Below, piece after piece: positions 20,946 through 31,549 of a stretch of DNA of 64,000 nt; within the stretch, counting starts at the first letter, position 1; each line of letters begins with the position of its first letter. Position numbers and translations under genes: made by a program. The stretch lies in assembly GCA_917880885.1 (NCBI GenBank), contig OU862927.1, positions 39,521,571 through 39,585,570 of the forward strand, in the 5' to 3' direction. The DNA is from Limnephilus marmoratus (taxonomy: Eukaryota > Arthropoda > Insecta > Trichoptera > Limnephilidae). Below the pieces are notes generated by a model. It was not told the DNA's origin and did not search any database. It worked only from the letters and a program-made list of their open reading frames with translations.

Positions 20946-21804
20946 ACATGGTTTGTGATACAAAAGTGAGTAAAATTTATAAAAAATAAGTACTTAAAAT
21001 ATAAACATGTTATTTTACGTTATTGATATTACTGCTTAATGGCAACACTTAATTTTGTGTGGTAAAAACATCTATGTTATCTTGTTTTTCTATGATCTTC
21101 GTACTTCGTGTGTCAAAATACTTCCGAAATGACTATTTTCATGTGTGTGTGTATAGAAAATTTTTAAGTCGCATAATTCAGTTAATATTGCTTGCCGCCG
21201 CCTAATACTTTCAGATTCGGATTCCCCGGCCCATAGTTAGTATAAAAATAACTAGTTTGATTTTCTAGGAATCAGAATGCTTCCAAAATGACTATTTTCC
21301 TGTGTGTGTATAAAAAATTTAAAAGTCGTGTAACTCAGTTAATATTGCTTGCCGCCGCCTAATTCTTTCAGATTCGGATTCCCCGACCCAACATAGTATA
21401 AAAATAACTAGTTTTATTTTTTAGGAATTTTCCCCATAAACCGAACTTTAGCCGAATTACGTTCGGCCGTAAAGTATGACCATACCTAATTATAGTTAAA
21501 TGATTGAACCATATGATAGCATGAATTATGTCATGAGCTGGGTAAAAAACATTATTTGTACCAACCAAACTGAAAGTATATTTCAGAAATCACTGAACAT
21601 GCAACGATTATTCTTTAGAAAAAAATCCTTTGATTCACCTACTCATTTACCCTCACTTCTAATCACCATTCTGTTTTAATTATATTCAAATTAATATGTA
21701 TTTAATCTTAAATATTCTTGTAACTATGATATCCATCTATGTACCTCTACGCCTGTCTCGACACAGGTATATCCCAGTAAGTTAGGCATTGAAAAATCTA
21801 ATGT

Positions 21805-23233
21805 GGGTGAAACGCAGATACGGGCACAGTTTGGAAATTTAATAAAAAGGCACTTTCTAGATGAGAAAAGTGTGGAGAAGATGAATAAAAAATAAATTTA
21901 GGCGCGCTCGGCAAAATTGAGGGAGATACAGCCGTTCAAAGTATTTAAAATTTCACTTCGCGAACTGATATTATGACAGTCCGTTCGCCATTTTTTCACT
22001 GTTTATGTTGGTATCCCAGACCTAATACAAACCTAGATACGATTGTAGCCGACTTCGTGGGATAAATGATAAGGCGCGTAATTATGAAAAACAGAATTAA
22101 TAGTACGCCAGAATCACAAACCATGCTACACAAACCTAGCGTAGCCGCTAAACTACTTGAAAACTGGGATGTTTTTCTTGCCTTGACGCGAGTAGACGTT
22201 ATAAAGGGGCACTTTCTTTTGTATCACAAACCATGTTTAGCTGTCTAGCTGTTGTTTGCATCAGGTCAGGGATACCAACATGATAGTGACAATAGAGAAC
22301 TCCAGTCCAATTTTTTTTATTTTTTTTTATGAATAATGACCTTCTAACTTAAATAACTGCGTTTTTGTTTTTATTTTTAGAGTTAGTTTTAATAGTTAAA
22401 ATAATTGTCAAAGTTTTAATTTTTCAAGACCCCCCGTAAATATGGTAAATCGTGTGACGTCATCACTCCCGAAAAATTAGTATGGGATTGGGCAATCAGC
22501 TGATCTACTGCCGCCATTTTGAAATCCGTTGTTCCGTTGTTCGAAGTATTCTCCCTAGAAGAAGCATTACTTTATTCATTCATTATTTTTTTTGTGCAGT
22601 AGTTTTTCAATATTTTAAATAATAGAGATAAACTAATAGAGATACCTCTATTTTTGATACTGAATTATTTAGGCTTAAATATTTTTTCAATAAACACTAC
22701 AACTAAATCTCTATAAACAGTACGAAATAAAGAATAACATGAAATGTTGTTAATACTGATGGCTTGTGCCATACCTACATGTCAATTGATTTCAATACAA
22801 TGTGATACAATGACTGGTGACGCGTGACGTCAGCACTAACCATTCAATCGTACCAACTTTACAGTGTATTTTAAAGAGACGTTAAAAAATGCACTTTTTA
22901 ATATTTTTTTACGAACACTACGTTTAATATTATAAAAAAAAACTTATATATTCAGAATCAGCGTTTATTGGTCTGTATGAACATATTTTTTTAAAGTCAT
23001 AATATTTTTTACTAGAGTTCCTTATTGATAAAATGGCGGGCGGGCTGTCATAGTGTTGGTTCGCGAAGAGAAATTTTACTTAACGCAATTGAAAATTAAT
23101 TACTTATTCAATTTTTTTTTCTATTGCTTTCCGCACTTTTTTTCACCTTCCAGATTAAAGTTCTCAACTTAAAACGCGGTGAAAACATGGTTTTTTGCCA
23201 AAAACAAGCTGTGCCCGGATCTGCATTCCTCCC
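21805..23233. mobile_element. Foldback element A1 (ggg(t/a)g...gcagat family)
   Basis: A 1429-bp element from gggtgaaacgcagatacggg to the inverted ccggatctgcattcctccc, flanked by 8-bp duplications tctaatgt and cctaatgt (one mismatch). The left arm holds gcgcgctcggcaaaattgag. The inner module (about 22004-22285) starts tatgttggtatccc, carries one inverted copy of the 94-bp unit and ends gggataccaacat. The right portion (22290-23200) is AT-rich filler. No coding capacity. Confidence 0.75.
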
Positions 23234-23344
23234 CCTAATGTAAACATACCTTATAAAAATAGAATAAATAAAATCAAATTAACCTTTATTGCTGTTAAAT
23301 TATAAACATTTTTTTTTCTAATCTAATTAATAAATTATTAATTT

Positions 23345-23576
23345 TTGGAGATCGCTGGCAACGGTTAATATGCACTTTTTTGAAAAACCTTTTGATTCAC
23401 CTTAATTACATTAAAAGGCAACTATTTGCATTGGGGGAAGTGGAAAATATTTCATTCTAAATTTCGACTTCCCCCAATGCAAATAGTTGTCTTTTAATGT
23501 AATTAAGGTGAATCAAAAGATTTTTTTTAAAAAAAGTGCATATTAAACATTGCCAGCGATCTCAAAAATTTACCTA
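23345..23576. mobile_element. Foldback element B2, nearly pure palindrome
   Basis: Two arms of about 115 bp meet with almost no loop near 23468. The left arm contains gatcgctggcaacggttaat, accttaattacattaaaagg and gcattgggggaag; the right arm is their complement and ends aaaatttacc. It is the arm of family B without its core. Confidence 0.8.
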
Positions 23577-23905
23577 TAGGCCTCCTCTAAAGGTTTCCAC
23601 TTTTCTCTATCCTTTGCAACTCTGATCCATCCTGGACCAGCCACCTTTTTTAGATCATCTTCCCATCTTTTCGTTTGTCCACCTTTGTTTCTTTTACCGT
23701 CTCTTGGATACCACTCTGTTACTATTCTGGTCCATTTCTCTTGTCTCCTTTCTCTCAACATATGTCCAGTCCATCGCCATTTTTGTGTTCGATATACAGA
23801 ATGTACTTGTTTGAATTGAGTTCTGTTTTTTTTTATTTCTGTTAATTTTACTTTATCTCTTCTATTAACTCCAATAACACTTCTTTCTATGCTATTTTGA
23901 CAGAT
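23577..23905 (-). pseudogene. RTE-type LINE C-terminal fragment
   Basis: The minus strand reads CQNSIERSVIGVNRRDKVK, WRWTGHMLRER, WTRIVTEWYPRDGKR, TKRWEDDLKKVAGPGW and KPLEEAYR, the conserved tail of RTE-clade polyproteins. Only this 3' coding end is present, abutting B2 on the left and a Tourist-like MITE on the right. Confidence 0.8.
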
Positions 23906-23915
23906 GCTTAGTTTA

Positions 23916-24078
23916 GGGAACGTACCCATACTACGTGACCAACTTTTTGCAATTTTTAACCCCCCCCCCTCCCCCGGTGACCAAAAACCTAAGCAACCCG
24001 CCGCTCATTTGTACCGAGCGTGACATTTTGAAGACCCCCCCCTCCCCTAAACGTGTCACGTATTATGGGTACGTTCCC
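23916..24078. mobile_element. Tourist-like MITE, copy 1
   Basis: 163 bp, gggaacgtacccatactacg to the inverted gtatgggtacgttccc-type end, flanked by tta (23913-23915 and 24079-24081), the PIF/Harbinger target. Copy 2 lies at 32727-32881. Poly-C runs differ in length between the copies. Confidence 0.82.
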
Positions 24079-24243
24079 TTATTTGTTAAGGTTATCTTTA
24101 GTGTTCATGTTTGACTACCAAATGTTAAACAGGGCAGAATACATGCATTATAGACTTTTCTTATAGCTTTTATTGGCATACTTGGAAGATATACTGGTCG
24201 CTCAGTGAAATTATGAAGGACAGAGATATGCCAATAAACATAC

Positions 24244-24751
24244 TGTACCGCACAGGGTGAGGCACACAAGACTGTAGAAACAGGGGGTGGTTCCGATCCA
24301 CGAAGGCTTTAAGGAGTCGGGAGAGCGTCTCAGGGCTGTCCGCTTGGAGAGCTTGTCTGAAGGTGATCCAAGGGCTCGTAGTTCCTTTTAACTAGCCGGG
24401 TCTGGTCCGTAGAGCGTAGAGTGTCCGAGGTCCAGGGGTAAGGCGATGGTCAGAAAAGAAAAGAGGCGAATGGAAGCAGGTCAGAGCAAGGGCGGGTAGG
24501 CAGAGAGAGATGTTGACGCGAAGATGGTTAGTTGAGTATGTACTGGTTTAGAAGGGCTTCTATCCTCTATTTATTAAGCCACGGTAGCAAGGTAGCACTC
24601 TGCCGTTGCTATGTCATTGTTGGGCCGTTATACTTAGGGAGGATTCGTAGAACCCATTAAAGACGTTGGCCATCGGGTCCGGATTCCGGGAATCCAGTGA
24701 AAGTGCCCGATGGCAACAAAATTCCCTCTGCTCGCTCGCCTCACCCTGACA
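24244..24751. mobile_element. Possible solo LTR
   Basis: 508 bp beginning tgtaccgcacagggtgaggc and ending gcctcaccctgaca, that is TG...CA with a partly inverted terminal repeat, and locally GC-rich. I see no coding region, no convincing target duplication and no second copy in the window, so this is a weak call. Confidence 0.35.
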
Positions 24752-24835
24752 ATTTATTTATTGAACACAATATTTTACATAGCTAAATACAATTCTAAAT
24801 ACGTCTGACACACATACCTTATAGATAAATAAATA

Positions 24836-25672
24836 AACCTTAATTACTGTAAAAGGCAACTTTTTGCATTTCAGATGAAAGCAAATTTTGAATGCAGCCC
24901 ACCATCACCTCAAATCTTCGACTAAGTATATCTAGACAGGGCGTGTAGGTCTTAAAAATGACACCGAACTAAAAATATTTGTTTACGAAAACATTTATCA
25001 AAAAGAAAATCTATTATCTCACAGTCAAAAGATCGCAAGAAGCATTGGTTTGTACCTCTAGTTGGTCTACGTGGAGCTACATAATTTGTTTTCCAGCAAG
25101 TTCAATGGGTTTTTTTTTTTTTTTTACATGAGCTCCACACAGGAGGTCCTGAGGAAAACAATTTCCCTCAGGGCCTATGTCATCTTTGGGGATGCTGTGT
25201 GGAGGGTTTTTTTAAGGAAAGGAAGGAGAGGAGAGTTCTGGGAAGGAAAAGGGTTTAAGGGGTGGGTAGGGATCTGGGGTTCAGTGTGTCTTAGTCATCC
25301 GCCTCCAAGACCTAGACAAACCTCACCCCATGAACCCGGGCACCCCTGCTAAATCACCAAACGTAGCGAACCACTTGGGGTGACCTATGGCAGAGGTGTT
25401 GGTTATCCAATAAAGGTTCCCGGGGCGGCGGTACCCATTCCCGCCTCCCAAATTGTAGTAGTATAATGGTAGTTGTATTATGAAATTTCTAGTAGGTGGT
25501 GTCACTTTGGGATTGGAATTGGGTATGGAAGGGCTAATCTGTAGTTAATATATCGATACCTCGAATGCAAAAAGTGGTCTTTTGCAATCAGGTGAATCAA
25601 AAGGTTTTTTCTAAAAAATATTTTTATAAGTTTGTCCAGTGATTTTCGAAAGTTTACCATTTCTTTTATTAA
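24836..25672. mobile_element. Foldback family B remnant (B3)
   Basis: The left fragment ccttaattactgtaaaagg (24836) and right fragment with ggtgaatcaaaaggtttttt and gtttacc (25590-25672) are the arms seen in B1 and B2. The left terminus is missing and the interior is replaced by a SINE and unrecognised bases. Confidence 0.55.
25117..25447 (-). mobile_element. LINE-tail SINE, copy 1
   Basis: On the minus strand it starts ggaggcgggaatgggtaccg and ends in gacataggccctgaggg, a ctcctgtgtggag motif and a poly(A) tail (T run at 25111-25125). A second copy with the same 5' start lies at 33421-33875. The 3' 75 bases match the 3' ends of the LINE copies at 29630-30335 and 54600-55440, which suggests the SINE borrows that LINE's tail for mobilisation. 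Confidence 0.65.
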
Positions 25673-25808
25673 TTGTTAAAATGAGGTGTAATTTCCATAG
25701 TATGGGCCTAAAAGAATAGCGGTTAGAGAATAATGACCGATTTACTTATTTATTGAAAACACACTTTTTCTATAAAAACTTTTTTTTCCATTCAGTTACA
25801 AACAAGAG

Positions 25809-25991
25809 ATGAAACTAGAAGAGATGTCTCTGAAGCCCAAAGAGCTGTTACTTCGGGAGCCGTCAAATGATGCTTGTGTGTTCTGTGGCAGCTCAGGCCA
25901 AATTTGGAACTTGCACGCACAAAGAAATCACACACAACACTCCTCTCATGAGGACTACTCACTATTGTTACTGTCCTGCTTCAATATCAAG
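25809..25991 (+). CDS. ZAD zinc-finger gene 2, ZAD exon (first half)
   Basis: Homologue of 3759-3926 with an extra in-frame ATG at 25809 upstream of the conserved ATG at 25824. It encodes the first ZAD pair C-V-F-C and the same SCFNIK end at aag|gtgacc (phase 0). The acceptor cattcag lies just upstream at about 25795. Coding is undamaged here, although gene 2 is broken downstream. Confidence 0.75.
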
Positions 25992-26094
25992 GTGACCAAA
26001 CATGCTTTTAAGAAGAAGAACATTCTGTGAATACCCCAAAATAGTCCCAACTACAGGCTAGCGCATGGAGCCAGTGAAATTCTTGTGGCGTGTG

Positions 26095-26255
26095 TTTGTG
26101 TTGTTAAATTAGATTTTCTGGTCTACGTGTTTCCTCCCTCTTGCTACATGGGTTTCTTCAAGTTCCAGGTTCACTTCTTCCTTATCACAAAAAGATCCTC
26201 CACACAGGATCCCCAAAGATGACATAGGCCCTGATATATTTTCCTCAAGTAAATG
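26095..26255 (+). mobile_element. LINE 3' tail fragment
   Basis: It contains gtgtttcctccctcttgcta, atcctccacacaggatcccc, gatgacataggccctga and attttcctcaag, the 3' end of the LINE family at 29630-30335. Too short for coding assignment. Confidence 0.6.
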
Positions 26256-26264
26256 TTTAAATAA

Positions 26265-27765
26265 AGATTAATTTTTGTAGACCGCTGGCAACGGTTAACC
26301 TTTTCCCCGCGTTGAACTACTCTGTTTTTTCAATACCCATACGCGGTACATGTATATGTCATATTTCAAATACCTATCCATCCAATTTTATGTCAAATTA
26401 CAGCATATTATGGCATGATTTATCATACTATATAAACAGATGAGATTATTATCTACAATTTGAAACCAAATCGTCGTCTGTAAACACTCCTAGATGTTTA
26501 TAAAAAAACAAAAACATAAAAAACGTACCCGTATTATCTAAAAGACGGCGCCATTTATCCGAGTGCTTGAACTCAGGACACTGCGTTGATAGACATAAGT
26601 GGTACCTCAATCACTTATTATTATCAATTCGTATAAACAAGTTCTAAAACTTCTGATGACACTAAAATTAATAAAATTTTTATGTAAATTCAAAATCACA
26701 GTTTCACAACATAAACAAACGTGTGCGAATACGCGCGATCTCGATAATAAATGTTATCAATGCTTGTCCAATTTGGTCAGTCGGAATTGCATGGATGTGC
26801 CTGCGCAAACTACTAGCGCCATCTGTGGAGTAAATTGAGAACTATTTAGCATTCAAAGGCACGAGGACACATTCACTTGATTATAGATGTTTTTTACGAA
26901 ATACAATTTTACTTTCGAAATATGCCTGAAGATGTCAGCATCGTGATAGTTACACGAATATCCTAGCGAGCGGGAAAAAATACTGTGACATAGTAGCGCT
27001 GTGATATCGGCAGCGTAACAAGGGCTGATACAGGCGCGTGTGAGGCATGGCTTTTGCCGTATCAACTGTTGTTACGATCGCGTGGAAAAAGTTAATATGC
27101 ACTTTTTTTTAAAAAAACCTTTTGATTCACCTTAATTACATTAAAAGGCAACTATTTGCATTGGGGGAAGTGGAAAATATTTCATTCTAAATTTCGATTA
27201 CGTAAAATTATAATTAGCTTTCGTCTTGTGAGATTGTACACCATTAGCTATTAGCTCATTCGCTGTCACTTTGGTATGTTGGTATTCCTGATACACTTGA
27301 ATGTATAACGAACGGCTAGAAGATTTTGAAGGTACGGGGCACTTTCTTTTGAATCACAAACCATGTTACACAAACCTAGCGTAGCCACCAAACTACTTGA
27401 AAACTGGGATGTTTTTCTTGCCTTGACGCGAGTAGGCGTTATAAAGGGGCACTTTCTTTTGTATCACAAACCATGTTACACAAACCTAGAACTCCCATGA
27501 AGTCTGCTACCCTTTGGTCTAGCATCTTTTCGTACAGTAACAAGAATACCAACATAACAAAATGACATTTGAAAATAATGTTTGAAAATGGACGGTCTCG
27601 TTTCACAGAATGAAAGCTAATTTTAATTTTACGTAATCGAAATTTAGAATGAAATATTTTCCACTTCCCCCAATGCAAATAGTTGTCTTTTAATGTAATT
27701 AAGGTGAATCAAAAGATTTTTTCAAAAAAAAGTGCGTATTAACCATTGCCAGCAATCTCAAAAAT
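26265..27765. mobile_element. Foldback element B1 with core module
   Basis: The left arm starts near 26265 and resumes at 27092 after the TTAA insertion; the right arm (27600-27765) ends aaaatttacc. The arms contain gcattgggggaagtgg and cgattacgtaaaatt. The inner module starts tatgttggtattcctgatac at 27278 and ends gaataccaacataac. It holds one full inverted 94-bp-type unit, with partial repeats on both sides. No coding function. Confidence 0.75.
26299..27091. mobile_element. TTAA-target element (ccttttccccgcg family) 1
   Basis: 793 bp between ttaa (26295-26298 and 27092-27095), with termini ccttttccccgcg and (reverse) ctttttccacgcg. It is inserted inside the left arm of foldback B1, splitting ctggcaacggttaatatgc. 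The related element 28333-29095 has similar ends. No transposase frame. Confidence 0.78.
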
Positions 27766-27963
27766 TTACCAGAAAAAGATATTGTTCTGAAACAAACATC
27801 TTACCTTACTTTACTCATCCCCAAAGTAAAATGTATTTGTTAAAGTTGAATATATAAAAAAAAAATATTTTTTAAATCGGTGGTTAAGAGATCTTCAAAC
27901 ATATGGGATATTGTTGGTCCTGCCTCGCATGTTAAAACATAGTTTGAGTGTAATTTGTTGCAG

Positions 27964-28129
27964 TTGGTAGACGTAAGTGGCTGTGGGGGCCTGTGTGAAA
28001 CTTGTGTGTCCCGTCTGAGGGACGCCACCTCATTCCGGGCTCAGGTGGAGGCAGCGGGGGCACTATTCCAACAGGTCGAGGAAGAACCCCCTACACACCT
28101 TCCCCCGGAGAATCAGCCAACTGTTGAAG
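27964..28129 (+). CDS. ZAD zinc-finger gene 2, ZAD exon (second half)
   Basis: It follows acceptor gttgcag| and ends gaa g|gtaaat (phase 1), as in gene 1. It encodes LVDVSGCGGLCETCVSRLRD and SFRAQVEA, which completes the ZAD, then an acidic linker. Undamaged. The next intron reaches 48983, about 20.9 kb, and is filled by the elements listed below. Confidence 0.75.
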
Positions 28130-28332
28130 GTAAATATATTTCACCAGGATATTTTCATCTCTTCCCTTGTTCTATTATCGGAGCTGGAGAACTATTGTTT
28201 GAACGCAGTTACTCTATGTATCCCTGTCCCGGGCTACTTCAGCGGTCTCCTCCCATTGGATGCCAAAGCAGGCCCTCTTAATTAATATTCAGTTCTTCAT
28301 TTAGGATATAAATTAATTTATAAATTTCTTAA

Positions 28333-29095
28333 CCCTTTCTCCGCGTCTTTGACCTAAGCATACTACTCCTGTACGCGGGACTGTTTACAAGGATTCGTAA
28401 TCATTTTTCTTTATACGTAGAATATCTCCCAAACTCACAATATTGAATAAACATGTCAACCAATATACAAAGTATTTTTTCACACCATGAAATAATTTTT
28501 ACATTGTTTATTTTCGGCGTGATAAATAAATAACATTATTCCATACAAAAATAACATACCTCCGACTGCCGCCATCTTGCGTCATCAATCTGTCAGTCAC
28601 TGCGTCGATCGTAAAACTTGATACTCGACTCGCAAAATAATTGGGTCCACTTATATGGTACGATTTATTACACTAAGATAAACTTAACACTAAAGCAGTT
28701 ATAAATTTTATACTAATAGTTTTTTCATTCATGGTAAGAGTGAATGATTATGCATTATTTACCTATCGGCGCACATTCCGCCAAAATTTGCTAAAATCGA
28801 CGCTCGCGCCACACAGCGGCCAAAATATGAAATGTTCAGTCTGTCAGTATGCTCTGAGAAAATTTCTCGGTCGATCGAAGATTTATCTTTTAACTAATTT
28901 GTCAATTTGTTTGCGAGTGAACACGGTAGATGTCACTGAAAAAAGGTTCAAAGATGTGTTGAAAACAATTTTCAACCAAAAATAGTATGACGCAGCCGAG
29001 ATATGAAGAGCGAAAACTATATGCATGTCTACGTGCCATCCGCGTACGGGCCAAGTCGAGCAGGGCACGTATACATGCCATCCGCGGTCAAAAAG
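28333..29095. mobile_element. TTAA-target element (ccctttctccgcg family) 2
   Basis: 763 bp between ttaa (28329-28332 and 29096-29099), with termini ccctttctccgcg and (reverse) ctttttgaccgcg. It is similar in length and ends to 26299-27091. The frame at 28731-28985 inside has no recognisable domain. Confidence 0.75.
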
Positions 29096-29359
29096 TTAAT
29101 AACGTAGATCCTAAAACAGACGTATTTGAGTTATGAGCATTCAAAATTTGAAATATTGTTGCGAAACTGTTTGGTTGGACAACGTGGATATTTTTTTCCC
29201 TTCACATTGAATATATATAATATATTATATTTGTATACAAAAAATTTTATCGAGAAATAACTTGAACTTTAATTCTTGTGCATTTGAAGAATTTAAATTG
29301 GATCATTAAAAATTTTGTAAAACTTCAATTTTATTGCATTTGAGGCAAAGGCGGATTAA

Positions 29360-29625
29360 GCCAATTAGACCAGAGGTTCCCAAACTTTTTCGGCCGCAAA
29401 ACCTATGTTGGTGAAATCTCGGTTCCATCCAAAATAATTACAGTAGTAACTTCTTACCGTTTTTAGCGACGACAATGTAAACTCAAGTTAGGTTTCATTG
29501 TTAGGTACTAGGAAAACATACGTTTAGTATGACTCCGTTTTAAGCGACCAACTGCTTAAAGCGACCTATTTTAATGAAAATTCGTCCGGTTAGAACGACA
29601 CGCAGTGTTTTGTTTACAAAACCTA
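29360..29625. mobile_element. Fragments of hAT and pogo/Tc1-like DNA transposon ends
   Basis: cagaggttcccaaacttttt at 29371 is a hAT-type terminal motif. gactccgttttaagcgacca and gcttaaagcgacctatttt at 29529-29575 resemble pogo/Tc1-type terminal repeats. Matching opposite ends are not seen, so both are presumed remnants. Confidence 0.4.
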
Positions 29626-29629
29626 CACA

Positions 29630-30335
29630 CCAATGAAAATCTAGTCTCCTTCAACGGAAGCAATCTTCCAAACAGGTCCTCCATTGATATGCTTGATGTA
29701 ACCCTAAGTGACCAGCTCAGGTATGGGGGCTCCATCGAAGCCAGAGTAAAGTTACTGTACAGGGCCCACAGATACTGCAGATAGTACACAACTGCTAACC
29801 CTGTACAAATCACAAGTGCCCCCCATGGTTGAATTTGGCAGCCACCTCTTGTCTGGAGCTCCAAAATTCTGGTCTGGAGCTCCAAAATACTTGAAAAATA
29901 CCCTCGACTCTGTGCAGAAACTGGCGGTCCGTTTGATAGATTCTCCTATCTTAACAGATGGATTGCAATCCTTAGAGCATAGGCGTCGGGTGGGAATGCT
30001 ATCCTTGTTCTACCGGTATTGCATTGGAAGATGCTCCGAGGAATTAGCATCATTGATCCCTTTGGCACCGGTGCATAGTCGGGAAACACGCTAAACGCGT
30101 GCCCAACATTTGTACACGGTTGACATTTGTCACATGAGAACGGGTCGCTTCTTCGATTCGTTCTTGTGTTCAACAGCTCGGCTGTGGAATGATTTTCCGG
30201 CCTCTGTGTTTCCTCCAACACGGGTCTCTTCAACAATGTTCATTTCTTCCTCTCCTCTAAAAGACCCTCCACACAGCATCCCAGATGACATAGGCCCTGA
30301 GGGAAATTATTTTCCTCAAGGCCTCCTGTTATAGC
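29630..30335 (+). pseudogene. Jockey/CR1-type LINE C-terminus, copy 1
   Basis: Reading with frame changes, it encodes TLYKSQVPPMVEFGS, LQSLEHRRRVGMLSLFYRY, SEELASLIPLAPVHSRETR and TVDICHMRTGRFFDSFLC...LWNDFPASVFPP, the C-terminal region of a non-LTR reverse transcriptase. The 3' tail with gacataggccctgagggaaa follows. Several frameshifts and a small internal duplication (ctggagctccaaaat) show decay. The opposite-strand copy is 54600-55440. Confidence 0.75.
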
Positions 30336-30940
30336 AGTGCGATCGCCTTATCAACATCACTAGCGAGGCTGCACAACCCTAATCATACAACCACGTGACC
30401 TTGCCGGCTGACGCGGCGACGGCAAACATATTCAAGATTCAGTTACAATCTGGGAACGAGCAGCGGCGGTACTTCCAACACGCTTCAGGACGGCTGGGAA
30501 CCGGTCACGGAAATCTCACATACAACAATGGACTTCGCTTACGGATTCACGGTCACCTTTCGTAATGTAGTCTTAACTTATTTATTTATTTTGCAATGTT
30601 TATCTATGATACTTAGCTTGTAGTTTTCCTAGTTCATCTTTAAAATTAGGATGGCGCTCATAATCTAATTTAACTGCTTTCATTCCTTTTAATTATAACA
30701 CACGTGTCATAACTTATATTACAATACCTAGTCTCTTCGAGAGTAGGCACGCCCTGCAGATTGATCTCACTTAATTAGAATATTACAATATACATGTTTT
30801 GTAATTTAATAAATATTGTTTAAAGTTGAGAGTTTCATTTGGTCTCGTGCTCTGGTTAAATTTACCTTACCTACATTATTACACATACACTTATTAATTT
30901 AGCATCACCCTTATTTAAACGTCACACTGTGTAGAGATAA
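30336..30940. other. Unrecognised, LTR-like base composition
   Basis: A GC-rich first third (gctgacgcggcgacggc and similar), then AT-rich sequence with aataaa near 30810 and a poly(A) run at 30943-30958. It could be a solo LTR starting tgttatagcagtgcg, but I find no supporting duplication. Confidence 0.3.
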
Positions 30941-31353
30941 TGTAAAAAAAAAAAAAAAACCAATACCTCGCCGCCCTGCGCCTCGCTTACTCCCCGTGCA
31001 CTAACACCTATCCTTATTAGCATGCGTAAATCACAATCAGTATTTATCATCTGTTGAGACTAGGTTAAAAGCTCGACACAATGAGTTCCGTGAAGCTAAA
31101 CGGTTTTTCAATTGAAGAAAAAAGTGCTATATTACTCTGTTTAGAAGCTAGTGAATCAAATGTAACCCTCATGCCCTCATGTAAAAAGAAACTTAAATTA
31201 TCCGGCCGTTTTGTGCATCGTCCAGTTAGTACGACAAAGTATTCCCTTGAGGGTCATTATATCCAAATTCTACTGTATTAACAATTTGGAACATAGGTAT
31301 AATCTTTTGCAACCATTAAGAGTCACTGGAGACCAAAATTTCATTATTATAAG

Positions 31354-31547
31354 TAATAATTATCAGCCTGAAACACTCATCTACATTGAAAAAATCTTCC
31401 GAGAAAAGATACATGACGCCAACGGGACTTGAACCCGTGTCCTTCTGATTGCCGGTCAGGTGCTCTCACCACTGAGCTATGGCGGCATGTATCTTTTCTC
31501 CGAAAATTTTTTCAATGTGGATGAGTGTTTCAGGCTGATAATTATTG
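31354..31547. mobile_element. Inverted repeat with tRNA-like loop
   Basis: The arms 31354-31414 and 31487-31547 are complementary over 61 bases with about four mismatches (aattatcagcctgaaacact and its complement). The 72-nt loop is exactly the tRNA-like sequence. No target duplication that I can fix. Confidence 0.8.
31415..31486 (-). tRNA. tRNA-like sequence, nominal anticodon GGC, probably a pseudogene
   Basis: The 72 nt fold as 7+2+4+8+4+1+5+7+5+5+5+7+5+7. The D stem gctc/gagc and T stem acggg/cccgt are perfect, and the T loop ttcaagt is canonical. The acceptor (gccgcca/tggcgtc) and anticodon stem (cctga/tcaga) each have one mismatch. The loop ccggcaa gives anticodon GGC (Ala), but position 33 is C rather than U and the Ala-identity G3:U70 pair is absent. 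Eukaryotic genomes rarely use GGC for Ala. A and B boxes are good. It is a tRNA-derived sequence, probably not translated with. Confidence 0.55.
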
Positions 31548-31549
31548 CT

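Larger units (their letters stand above)
19456..21445. mobile_element. FB-like foldback element with repeated arms (D)
   Basis: A 2-kb element starting ttcggtttatgggg and ending ccccataaaccgaa. Each arm holds two tandem copies of a block containing gcggcggcaagcaatatt (about 19535 and 20190 in the left arm, inverted near 21185 and 21350 in the right arm), separated by cacacaca runs. The centre is a 94-bp tandem array (20461-20945). The architecture of repeated arms around a loop recalls Drosophila FB elements. A LINE fragment is inserted in the left arm. No transposase. Confidence 0.75.

Noticed and set aside
24244..24751. DNA transposon with cagggtgaggc termini
   Set aside because: The inverted ends are imperfect and no 8-bp duplication is present; the TG...CA solo-LTR reading fits slightly better but remains weak.
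31081..31281. 66-codon frame starting MSSVKLNGFS
   Set aside because: Composition looks protein-like, but there is no domain, homologue or splice context that I can support.
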